Below, piece after piece: positions 26,507 to 34,722 of a stretch of 64,000 nucleotides of DNA; the first letter of the stretch is position 1; every line of letters begins with the position of its first letter. The notes beneath the pieces were generated by a model. The model did no database searches and was not told the DNA's origin. It saw nothing but the letters and a program-made list of their open reading frames with translations. This stretch comes from Microbacterium sp. SORGH_AS_0969. Its GTDB lineage: Bacteria > Actinomycetota > Actinomycetes > Actinomycetales > Microbacteriaceae. Location: NCBI RefSeq assembly GCF_030818255.1, contig NZ_JAUTAG010000001.1, forward strand, positions 2,976,001 through 3,040,000, in the 5' to 3' direction. The position numbers were made by a program, and so were the translations under genes.

Positions 26507-29500
26507 GCCCGACACTCTCCGCAGCGACGATCGCCGCGGCGCTGGGTCAGTTTCCGCCCACGCCCGAGCAGACCGCCGTCATCGAATCGCCGTTGGCCCC
26601 GGCGCTCGTCGTGGCCGGAGCGGGAAGCGGAAAGACCGAGACGATGGCGGGGCGCGTCGTCTGGCTGGTCGCCAACGGCATCGTCCGTCGTGACGAAGTG
26701 CTCGGCCTGACCTTCACGCGCAAGGCGGCGGGCGAACTGGCCGAACGCATCCAACGGCGCCTCCAGAGGCTCTCGGAGTTCGAGACGCGCGGTCTTCTGC
26801 CCCTGCTGCCGCACCTGCATGCCGCCGGGCGCCTCGCGGTCTTCGCCGAGCTCGCCTCTCGGGACGGAGCGCGGGGCGACGCGGCGCGACGCGAGGTCCT
26901 CGATGCCCTCGCCGACGAGTTCGCGGCACCCGCCACGGGCGACGGCGACGGCGACCAGCTGCTGCACCGTCCGACCGTCTCGACCTACAACAGCTTCGCC
27001 GATTCTCTCGTTCGCGAGCACGGGCTGCGGATCGGGCGCGACGCCGAGTCCGCGATCCTCTCCGAGTCCGCGGCGTGGCTTCTGATGCGACGAGTGGTCT
27101 TCATGTCCGACGACCCGCGACTCGAGGAGCGGCAGGAGTCGCCCCGCACCCTGATCGACGCCGCGCTACGCATCGCGCGCGACGGAGTGGACAACCTCGT
27201 CGACCTCGAACGCCTCGCCGCCTTCCCCGATGAGTTCGGCCGTATCGTCGAGAGACCCTCCACTTCGGCGCGCGTCACCGTCTACAAAGACGTCGCCGAC
27301 GCGGCCGCGCGCGTGTCCGCCCTCGGTCTGCTCGCGACCCTCGCCGCGGACTACGACCGAGAGAAGACCCGGCTGGGTGTCATGGACTTCGCCGATCAGG
27401 TGGCCGGTGCGCTGCGGATCGTCCGAGAGCACCCCGCCGTCGTGTCCGAACTGCGGTCGCGTTACCGCGTCGTTCTCCTCGACGAGTACCAGGACACCTC
27501 GGTCGTCCAGACAGATCTGCTCTCGACCCTCTTCGCGGGCACGGGCGTGATGGCCGTCGGCGACCCCCATCAGGCGATCTATGCGTGGCGTGGCGCGAGC
27601 GCCGGCAACCTGGGCGGATTCCCCGCCGCGTTCTCTCCGGACGGGGGATGCCGACACTTCTCGCTGCTGACCAGTTGGCGCAACAGCGCGCGCGTCCTCG
27701 ACGTCGCCAACGCCGTCCTCGCTCCCCTCGCGGACCGATCGCCCGTCGCGGTCGAGGCGCTCCGTGCGCGCCCGGGTGCGCCGGACGGCCTGGTCGAACT
27801 CGTCTTCGAGAACGATCTCGACACCGAGGCGGATCGCGTCGCGTCGTGGTTCGCCGGCGTGCGCGCTACCCGACAGGCTCAGAATCTCGGCACGACCGGA
27901 GCAATCCTGTTCCGCAGCAAGAAGCACATGGTGCGTTTCGGCGACGCGCTCGGACGCCGTGGCATCCCGCACCGGATCCTCGGGCTCGGCGGCCTGCTGA
28001 CGACGCCCGAGGTCGTCGACGTCGTGTCCGCCCTGCGCGTGATCAGCGACCCCGAGGCGGGTTCCGCGCTGATCCGCCTGTTGTCCGGACCGCGGTGGGC
28101 GGTGGGCCTGGCGGACCTGCGTGCGCTCGCCCAGCTCGCCCGGCGTCTCGCGACGCACGACGTCGCTCTGCGTCCGCTCGAGCGCGATGTCGTCGAGCGG
28201 CTGCGAGCCACGCCCGGTGGAGACAGCGCATCTCTCGTCGATGCGCTCGACTTCATCGCCCGGCAGAGTGACGATCACGGTTGGCTCTCCGACATCACGC
28301 CCGAAGGGCGGTCGCGTCTGCGCGAGGCCGGGGCGGTCTTCGCGGGCCTGCGGCGAAGCATCGGCGCCCCCATTCCCGAAATCATCCGCTTGATCGAAGC
28401 CGAACTCCGTCTCGACATCGAGCTCGCCGCCAACGAATCGCGCGGACCCGCGCGCATCGCCTCGGCGCAGTTGCGCGCGTTCGTCGACGAGATCCGCGGG
28501 TTCCTCGCCGCCGACGAGTCCGGTTCGGTGACGAGCCTCTTGGCCTGGCTCGACCACGCCGAACAGGCGGACGAGTTCGCGCCGCGCACCGAGCCGCCCG
28601 AAGACGACGTGGTCCAGCTCCTGACCATCCACGGGTCCAAGGGGCTGGAGTGGGATGCCGTCGCGGTCGTGCGTCTGGTCACGGACGAGCTTCCCTCGCT
28701 GCCGCGCGACACCAAGGGGTGGTTGGGGTTCGGCATCCTGCCCTCCGACTTCCGCGGCGATGCGGCGTGGCTGCCCGTTCTCGGGTGGAGGGGTGCCGAA
28801 ACACAACAGGAGCTGAAGGCGGCCATCGACGACTTCGTCGCGGCGAATCGCGCGCGTCAGCTCGACGAGGACCGTCGTCTGGCCTACGTCGCCTTCACTC
28901 GCGCGCGCGATCACCTGCTGCTGTCGGGGTCCACGTGGTCGGGCACGAAGAAGCCGCGCCGGCCGAGCGTGTTCCTCGACGAGGCCGCGGAGGCCCTGGA
29001 GCTCGATCTCCCGGTGGGCGACGCGGGAGAAGACCCGTACGACGGGGAGCGGCGCCTGCTTCACTGGCCGCTCGACCCCCTCGGGTCTCGGCGCACGGCC
29101 GTGACGGCCGCGGCTGCGGACGTCGCAGCAGCGCGTAGCGCGGCGCCGGCAGAGCCGGATGCGGACCTCGCCCTACTCCTCGCCGAGCGCGCCGCGCGCT
29201 TGCAGCCGCTCCACGCCCCGGCGCCGACGCGTATCCCGGCGTCGCGATTCAAGGACTTCGTCGCCGACTACGGCGCGGCCGTCGACGAGGTCCGACGGCC
29301 GATGCCCGAGCGTCCGTACCGGCAGACGCGTCTCGGAACGCTGTTTCACGCCTGGGTCGAGCAGCGCTCAGGACTCGTGGGTGCCGGCCTCGGCCTGGAC
29401 GACCAAGCCCTGTGGGATGACGACGAGTTCGGAGCGTCCGCCGCCGATGCGGCGGAACTTGCGCGGTTGCGCGAGTGTTTCGAACGGTCCGAGTGGGCGA

Positions 29501-29790
29501 CCCTGCAGCCCCTCGAGGTCGAGACGGAGATCGATTTCGTCACGCGGCGCCTCGACGGCCGCGAACACGTCGTGATCTGCAAGCTCGACGCGGTCTACCG
29601 ACGCGGCGACCGCTACGAGATCGTCGACTGGAAGACGGGGAAGCCGCCGGCCACGGCTGAGGACCGGCGGTCCCGCATGGTCCAGCTCGAGCTTTATCGG
29701 GAGGCGTATCACGCGAAGCACGGCATTCCACTCGATGCCATCGACGTCGTGCTGTTCTACGTCGGAGACGAGCTGGTCCTCCGCGGGTGA
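26503..29790 (+). CDS. adnB: AdnB subunit of the AdnAB helicase-nuclease
   Basis: 1095 residues. Canonical UvrD/RecB-type motor: Walker A GAGSGKTETM (about 40), TFTRKAAGEL, LLDEYQDTS (about 325), GDPHQAIYAWRGAS, HGSKGLEWD (about 710) and VAFTRARDHLLL. A C-terminal nuclease carries GTLFHAWVE and EIVDWKTGKPP (about 1037-1047). With intact DEYQD it should be the lead motor of the AdnAB heterodimer. It begins at GTG 26503 inside the adnA stop (GTGA), assuring coupled synthesis. The next gene converges 16 bases after the stop. Confidence 0.9.
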   Translation: MSPTLSAATIAAALGQFPPTPEQTAVIESPLAPALVVAGAGSGKTETMAGRVVWLVANGIVRRDEVLGLTFTRKAAGELAERIQRRLQRLSEFETRGLLPLLPHLHAAGRLAVFAELASRDGARGDAARREVLDALADEFAAPATGDGDGDQLLHRPTVSTYNSFADSLVREHGLRIGRDAESAILSESAAWLLMRRVVFMSDDPRLEERQESPRTLIDAALRIARDGVDNLVDLERLAAFPDEFGRIVERPSTSARVTVYKDVADAAARVSALGLLATLAADYDREKTRLGVMDFADQVAGALRIVREHPAVVSELRSRYRVVLLDEYQDTSVVQTDLLSTLFAGTGVMAVGDPHQAIYAWRGASAGNLGGFPAAFSPDGGCRHFSLLTSWRNSARVLDVANAVLAPLADRSPVAVEALRARPGAPDGLVELVFENDLDTEADRVASWFAGVRATRQAQNLGTTGAILFRSKKHMVRFGDALGRRGIPHRILGLGGLLTTPEVVDVVSALRVISDPEAGSALIRLLSGPRWAVGLADLRALAQLARRLATHDVALRPLERDVVERLRATPGGDSASLVDALDFIARQSDDHGWLSDITPEGRSRLREAGAVFAGLRRSIGAPIPEIIRLIEAELRLDIELAANESRGPARIASAQLRAFVDEIRGFLAADESGSVTSLLAWLDHAEQADEFAPRTEPPEDDVVQLLTIHGSKGLEWDAVAVVRLVTDELPSLPRDTKGWLGFGILPSDFRGDAAWLPVLGWRGAETQQELKAAIDDFVAANRARQLDEDRRLAYVAFTRARDHLLLSGSTWSGTKKPRRPSVFLDEAAEALELDLPVGDAGEDPYDGERRLLHWPLDPLGSRRTAVTAAAADVAAARSAAPAEPDADLALLLAERAARLQPLHAPAPTRIPASRFKDFVADYGAAVDEVRRPMPERPYRQTRLGTLFHAWVEQRSGLVGAGLGLDDQALWDDDEFGASAADAAELARLRECFERSEWATLQPLEVETEIDFVTRRLDGREHVVICKLDAVYRRGDRYEIVDWKTGKPPATAEDRRSRMVQLELYREAYHAKHGIPLDAIDVVLFYVGDELVLRG

Positions 29791-29806
29791 TCTGCGCGCG
29801 GTGCGC

Positions 29807-31234
29807 TCAGACGTCGTCCCCCGTCACGCCCCAGCGACGCAGGGCCGCGCGGCTCGCCCGCGCGGCGTCTTCCTCGTCGTCGTGTGCCACGGCGTCGTCC
29901 GCGGCGGCGGCGTCAGCGCCGTCAGCAGCCGCGGCGTCGCCGCGAACGTCGAGTCCAGGGGCGTCCTTGGTCGAAGACTCGGCGTCCGACCGGTCCGTGC
30001 GCCACGGCGCGTCGGTCCACCCGTCGAGGTCGATCGGCGCGGTCGGACCGGGTTCCTCGCTGAGGGCCGGGGGCAGATCCACGGCGTCGGACGGGGCCGT
30101 CGCCCGGGGGAAGTCATCGTCTGCCAGAGCGGCGGCGAGACCGGCGGCCGCCGCCTCGCGGTCCCGCTCCGCGGAGAGGTAGAGCGAGAGGGCCTCGGGA
30201 TCGTACGCGTCGGTCTGCATCGACGTGTCGACGCCCCCGATCACCGCCGGGGGGACCTTCTCGACGAGGGCGAGCGCGTCGTCGATGTCCGTGCGCGAGT
30301 CGGCCACGATGTGGTCGCCGCGGACGCCCTCGACCAACGACTCCAGGAGGGCGACGGCGTCCGACACGACCGCCGCGTCGCCGGCGTCGTACCCGTGGAC
30401 GAGCCAGCGCGCGAACTCGAGCTCGGCGTACAGGCGCGCTCTCTCACGAAGAAGGGCGTCGGGGGAGCGGTCACCGGCGGCCGTGTAGCCGGCGAAGACA
30501 TCGTCGGCGGCGAGGGGGGCGGATGCCAGCCACCGCAGGTCGATGGCGGGATCGCCGACGCTCAGCCCCGACCACTCGAGCACGCCGGTCACGTGCGGAA
30601 TCTCGTCGTCGTCGTCTTCCAGCAGCACGGAGGAGCTCGTCCCACCCCCCAGGACCACGGCCGATTCGAAGCGCCACAGCTCGTCTTCGCGGAGCGCCTG
30701 CCGCCATCGCAGCATGAGACCGTCGGGAACGCGGTCCGTGCCGTCGGCGCGGTCGAGCAGGCGGGCCGTGTCGTCGCGTACCTGCTCGGGGGAGCGGACC
30801 GGAAGGCCGTCGGTGCGGACGATCGAAACGGGGAGCGCGTGAACGGCCGCGAACGCGCCGCCGATGGCCGGAGCGTAACCAGGACCCTTGGGCAGGTGCG
30901 CGGGGTCGATGCGATAGCCCTCGAGGTGGGTCGTGACGAGGACGCGGTCGATGCCGGATCCGTTCTCGCCGAGCACTTCGGGAACGGCGAAGGGGAGGAG
31001 GGCCCGCACCCCGGGGGTCAGCGCGTGCAGCGCGCGAGACTCGGCGGCGAGGTCCGACGCGAACTCCTCCGCGGAGGGGCGGCGCACGACAGCGGTCCGT
31101 CCGTCGTCGAGGTGGACGAGCGCGGCGTCGAAGCGGCCCGCGGCGTTCTCGGTGAGCGCTCCGACGCGCGTCACGCCGATCCGGGGGAGGGCCGCCGTCA
31201 CCGACGCGGCTAGAGTGAGGGGCGAGCGGGCCAT
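29807..31234 (-). CDS. Aminoglycoside-phosphotransferase-fold protein, predicted pseudokinase
   Basis: 475 residues. The N-terminal ~320 residues have the APH fold: a DDGRTAVVRRP strand for ATP, and GDPAIDLRWLA in the C-lobe. The catalytic loop, normally HGDLxxxN, reads VVLGGGTSSSVLL (about 206-218), and the metal-binding Asp of GVIDW is Glu in GVLEWSG. Both catalytic Asp and His are thus missing. The C-terminal ~150 residues are acidic and Ala-rich. The ATG at 31234 has TACCCT six bases upstream. It keeps company with adnAB and nudC. A scaffold or sensing role is likelier than antibiotic or sugar phosphorylation (inference). Confidence 0.75.
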   Translation of the reverse strand: MARSPLTLAASVTAALPRIGVTRVGALTENAAGRFDAALVHLDDGRTAVVRRPSAEEFASDLAAESRALHALTPGVRALLPFAVPEVLGENGSGIDRVLVTTHLEGYRIDPAHLPKGPGYAPAIGGAFAAVHALPVSIVRTDGLPVRSPEQVRDDTARLLDRADGTDRVPDGLMLRWRQALREDELWRFESAVVLGGGTSSSVLLEDDDDEIPHVTGVLEWSGLSVGDPAIDLRWLASAPLAADDVFAGYTAAGDRSPDALLRERARLYAELEFARWLVHGYDAGDAAVVSDAVALLESLVEGVRGDHIVADSRTDIDDALALVEKVPPAVIGGVDTSMQTDAYDPEALSLYLSAERDREAAAAGLAAALADDDFPRATAPSDAVDLPPALSEEPGPTAPIDLDGWTDAPWRTDRSDAESSTKDAPGLDVRGDAAAADGADAAAADDAVAHDDEEDAARASRAALRRWGVTGDDV

Positions 31235-31240
31235 GCACCC

Positions 31241-31246
31241 AGGGTA
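31241..31246 (-). promoter_or_regulatory. -10 element of the pseudokinase gene (leaderless)
   Basis: TACCCT on the minus strand is six bases before ATG 31234. Confidence 0.55.
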
Positions 31247-31298
31247 GGTCGCGTGCTCGCTCCTTCCCCTTGCGCCACGCCCTTGAGAGAGGTGTTCG

Positions 31299-32225
31299 AT
31301 GCCGCTGCCCGTTCCGGTGCCGCCCGATTCCCCGTCTCCCGCTCGATGGCCGGGCGGCGCGCTCGACAGGCGCGGAGACGAGCGCACCGCCGAGGATCTG
31401 CTGTCGCGCGAGCGCTCGGCATCCGGAACCCGTGTCCTGGCCGTGCGGGCAGACGCGTCGCCCGTCGACGACGGGCGTCTGGCGCTGCTCCGCACCGATG
31501 AGGTCGGGCAGGCGATCGAGTGGGCCTTTCTGGGGCGCGACGGGAACGATGACGCCCTCCTTCTCGCCGTCATCGATGACGACGACGACCTGCACCTCTC
31601 CCCGTCCGTCGAGTGGGGCAGACTCCGCAGCGTCGGGGGCGATCTGCCCGCGGACGAGTCGGAGATCTTCGCCACCGCGGTCGCCCTCGCCGGGTGGCTG
31701 CGCGACGCGCCGTTCTGCCCGGCGTGCGGAACGCGCACCGAGCTTCGTCATGCCGGGTGGTCGCGTCACTGTCCTCGCTGCGGACGGGAACACTTCCCGC
31801 GCACCGACCCCGCGGTGATCGTGCTGCTCTCGTCGGCGACCGATCCCGACCGGATCCTCCTCGGCGCGAATGCCGCGTGGGGCGGGGGTCGATACTCGTG
31901 TTTCGCCGGGTTCGCGGAAGCCGGTGAGTCACTGGAGGACGCGGTCGCGCGCGAGATCCTCGAGGAGGCCGGAGTACGCCTGCAGGACGTGCAGTACCGC
32001 GGCTCGCAGGTGTGGCCGTACCCGCGCTCGCTCATGCTCGGCTTCCGTGCCCGCATCCTCGACGACACCGAGGTCCGCGCCGACGGCGAGGAGATCGTCG
32101 AGGTCCGCTGGTTCGATCGGGAGCAGATCGGCGCGGCGCTGAGGGGGGAGGATGCCGTGCAGTTGCCCGGAACCTCTTCCATCGCCCGTCGGTTGATCGA
32201 GGACTGGTACGGGGGCGCCGCGTGA
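31299..32225 (+). CDS. nudC: NAD(+) diphosphatase NudC
   Basis: 308 residues. Hydrolyses NAD(H) to NMN(H) and AMP and can remove NAD caps from RNA. It has an N-terminal NUDIX-like domain. A zinc ribbon follows with CPACGTRTE and CPRCGREHFPRTDP (about 140-170). The Nudix box GFAEAGESLEDAVAREILEE is at about 202-221, and the NudC-specific SQVWPYPRSLMLGF lies after it. ATG 31299 has GAGAGAGG a few bases before it. The uvrD2 start overlaps its stop by four bases, the same nudC-uvrD2 pairing as in mycobacteria. Confidence 0.93.
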   Translation: MPLPVPVPPDSPSPARWPGGALDRRGDERTAEDLLSRERSASGTRVLAVRADASPVDDGRLALLRTDEVGQAIEWAFLGRDGNDDALLLAVIDDDDDLHLSPSVEWGRLRSVGGDLPADESEIFATAVALAGWLRDAPFCPACGTRTELRHAGWSRHCPRCGREHFPRTDPAVIVLLSSATDPDRILLGANAAWGGGRYSCFAGFAEAGESLEDAVAREILEEAGVRLQDVQYRGSQVWPYPRSLMLGFRARILDDTEVRADGEEIVEVRWFDREQIGAALRGEDAVQLPGTSSIARRLIEDWYGGAA

Positions 32226-33976
32226 CCTCCGACGCGCTCGACGGACTCGACGAGCACCAGCTGGAGGCGGCACGCGCTCTCCGCGGGCCGGTGTGCGTGC
32301 TGGCCGGGGCGGGAACCGGAAAGACTCGCGTGATCACGCGTCGCATCGCCCACGGTGTCGACACGGGTGCCTATTCGCCGCAGCGAGTGATGGCCGTAAC
32401 TTTCACGGCGAAGGCCGCCGGTGAGATGCGCGGACGACTGCGAGCCCTGGGGGTCAACGGGGTGTCCGCTCGCACCTTCCACGCCGCCGCTCTCGCTCAG
32501 GTGAACTACTTCTGGCCGACGCTGGCCGCCGATCAGGCACCGTCGATCATCGACAACAAGGTGCGCATGCTCGCTCACGCCGCGGACGGCATCGGGCTCG
32601 CGCCCGACACCGCGACCCTGCGCGATGTGGCCGCTCAGATCGAGTGGCGCAAAGTGACGATGCGGTCCATCGAGCAGTACGCCGCGGCGCGTCCCGATGG
32701 GGTCGGACGACTGCGCGTGGAGCAGGTCGTCGACCTTCAGCGGGCGTACGAGAAGTTGAAGGACGAGCGCCGGCAGATGGACTTCGAGGATGTCCTCCTC
32801 ACCTGCGCCGGCATGATCGAGGCGGAACCCCGTGTGGCCGCGGCGGTTCACGAGCAGTATCGACACTTCACCGTCGATGAGTTCCAGGACGTCTCGCCCC
32901 TGCAGAACCGTCTGCTCGAACTCTGGCTCGGCGATCGACGTGATCTGTGCGTCGTCGGTGACGCGAGCCAGACGATCTACTCGTTCACCGGGGCCGACGC
33001 CCGCTACCTCCTCGAGTTCGACCGGACGTACGACGACGCTCGTGTCGTCCGGCTCGAGCGCAACTACCGCTCCACCAGCGCGGTGCTCGCGGTGGCGAAC
33101 GACCTCATGCGCGGCCGTGCCGGTGCGCTCGAGCTCGTCGCGGCGCACGACGGCGACGCCCCTGTCCCCGCGGTGTTCGCGTATGAGGATGACGAAGCCG
33201 AGGCCGCTGGGATCGCCGCCGAGGTCGCCGGGATCATCGCCGCCGGTGCCGATCCCGACAGCATCGCGATCCTCTATCGCTCGCACGCGCAGTCCGCGGT
33301 CGTCTTGAACGCTCTTTCGTCTCGTGGAATTGCGGCCACGGTGCTCGGCGGCCGCAAGTTCTTCGACATGCCGGAGGTGCGGCAGGCCTTGATGGCGCTG
33401 CGCGCCGCTTCCGTCGCTCCCGTGGAGACGGGCTTCCTGGCGACGGTCCGCGACGTCCTGCGCGGGGTCGGTCTGACGGACGATCCGCCGCAGGCGGGTG
33501 GGGCGCTCCGCGACGGCTGGGAGGCCCGCGCGGCGCTGCTACGTCTCGCGGAGGAAGCGGCTCCCGGCACCGACCTTCGTTCGTTCACCGATGATCTGCA
33601 GGCGCGGGCGCGCGACCAGCACGAGCCCGCGACGCGCACCGTCACCCTTTCGACCCTGCACGCGGCGAAGGGACTCGAATGGGAGCACGTCTTCCTCATC
33701 GGCGTGAGCGAGGGCCTTCTCCCGATTTCGTATGCCACCACGTTCGAAGCCGTCGACGAGGAGCGTCGTCTCGCGTACGTCGGTGTCACGAGAGCGGCGC
33801 GATCGCTGACGGTGAGCTGGGCTCGAGGTCGTGGCCGGGCGGATCGGGAGCCGTCGCGTTTCCTTCGAGAGATCGGCACCGGCAGTCTGCGCTCGGCCGA
33901 TGGTCTTCCCAGACACGCCGGAGCGAGTCGACGCGCAGGCGCAGCGAGCGGGACGGGACGGCAGGCCGCGCGCTGA
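32222..33976 (+). CDS. uvrD2: UvrD2-type superfamily 1 DNA helicase, short form without HRDC domain
   Basis: 584 residues. The motor motifs are complete: Walker A GAGTGKTRVITRR (about 29), TFTAKAAGEM, VDEFQDVSP (about 217), GDASQTIYSFTGA, RLERNYRST, HAAKGLEWEHV (about 479) and YVGVTRA. Mycobacterial UvrD2 continues into a tetracysteine motif and an HRDC domain to about 700 residues; here the chain ends soon after ARSLTVSWARGRG in a basic tail. GTG 32222 overlaps the nudC stop. The last 191 bases overlap the opposite-strand TOMM-like gene tail to tail, which is unusual. Confidence 0.87.
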   Translation: MTSDALDGLDEHQLEAARALRGPVCVLAGAGTGKTRVITRRIAHGVDTGAYSPQRVMAVTFTAKAAGEMRGRLRALGVNGVSARTFHAAALAQVNYFWPTLAADQAPSIIDNKVRMLAHAADGIGLAPDTATLRDVAAQIEWRKVTMRSIEQYAAARPDGVGRLRVEQVVDLQRAYEKLKDERRQMDFEDVLLTCAGMIEAEPRVAAAVHEQYRHFTVDEFQDVSPLQNRLLELWLGDRRDLCVVGDASQTIYSFTGADARYLLEFDRTYDDARVVRLERNYRSTSAVLAVANDLMRGRAGALELVAAHDGDAPVPAVFAYEDDEAEAAGIAAEVAGIIAAGADPDSIAILYRSHAQSAVVLNALSSRGIAATVLGGRKFFDMPEVRQALMALRAASVAPVETGFLATVRDVLRGVGLTDDPPQAGGALRDGWEARAALLRLAEEAAPGTDLRSFTDDLQARARDQHEPATRTVTLSTLHAAKGLEWEHVFLIGVSEGLLPISYATTFEAVDEERRLAYVGVTRAARSLTVSWARGRGRADREPSRFLREIGTGSLRSADGLPRHAGASRRAGAASGTGRQAAR

Positions 33977-34640
33977 GCAGGTGCCGAGCGGCGCGTCCTG
34001 CCTCCGCGGCCAGAGCGACATCGGCGGTCGCGCACGGGCGGGCGAGCAGTTGCGCCGCGAGAAGCGGCCACGACCCGTCGAGGCGCTGTGCCGTGGCATC
34101 CAGACACGACAAGCACGCCGTGCGTCCGGGGTGGACGACCGGACCGATGGTCGCGCTGGCTCCGTCGAGAACCAGGGGCAGGTGCACGACACCCTCGCGG
34201 AGGAGGGCTGATGCCCGGCGAGGATCCACGCGATGCGCCGCGAGGAGCACGACGCGCGAGCCGGCCGCGACCGGCGCCGTGTCGGCGCCCGCCCACGCGA
34301 CCAGCCGGCTCCGCGCCGGTAGGGCGGCGAGCACCGCGCGGACGGCGGCCGGGGGCAGGTCGTCGGCGGTCTGCACCACGAACGTCCCGGGGCGTCGGGA
34401 GCGCACGAGCGCGGGGGAGAGCGTCGTGAGCAGCGCATCGGCGTCGGCGTCCGCGTTCGGTGCGCGATGCAGGCGAGCGAGTGCGCGGAGTTCGCTGCGC
34501 GTCGTCCCCGCCTCGAGCGCGTCGATCGCGCGTTCCACCCACGGCGCCGAGTACTCCACGCGAGCGCGGGCGGGCGCGCCGAACTGCACGGTGCCGTCGG
34601 AGCGGAAGAGCGGGGGAGCGGCCTGGTCGAGTCGGATCAT
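33786..34640 (-). CDS. Orphan TOMM cyclodehydratase-like (YcaO-partner, E1-like) protein
   Basis: 284 residues. The middle and C-terminal part resembles the ThiF/E1-like partner of YcaO cyclodehydratases: HPGRTACLSCLDATAQRLDGSWP (Cys176, Cys179) and a distal CRC (Cys253, Cys255) would make the zinc tetracysteine. No YcaO, precursor peptide or dehydrogenase gene is near. The same solitary gene sits between uvrD2 and the DUF2342 gene in mycobacteria (Rv3196), so it is likely a housekeeping descendant of unknown role. Beyond CRC it has an atypical ~29-residue tail, encoded entirely inside the antisense end of uvrD2. GATCAT lies six bases before ATG 34640. Confidence 0.7.
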   Translation of the reverse strand: MIRLDQAAPPLFRSDGTVQFGAPARARVEYSAPWVERAIDALEAGTTRSELRALARLHRAPNADADADALLTTLSPALVRSRRPGTFVVQTADDLPPAAVRAVLAALPARSRLVAWAGADTAPVAAGSRVVLLAAHRVDPRRASALLREGVVHLPLVLDGASATIGPVVHPGRTACLSCLDATAQRLDGSWPLLAAQLLARPCATADVALAAEAGRAARHLLSARPAVPSRSLRLRVDSLRRVWEDHRPSADCRCRSLEGNATAPDPPGHDLEPSSPSAIAPLS

Positions 34641-34722
34641 CCACCGATGATCTCGGGCTCTCCCGCGCCGCGCCCGCTTGTCCACACGCCGCGGGACTGC
34701 GGCGGCTGCTGGGGAGGAGGAG

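Noticed and set aside
29807..31234. Antibiotic-resistance phosphotransferase
   Set aside because: The fold fits, but the catalytic His/Asp and the metal Asp are missing, and the locus is conserved housekeeping DNA.
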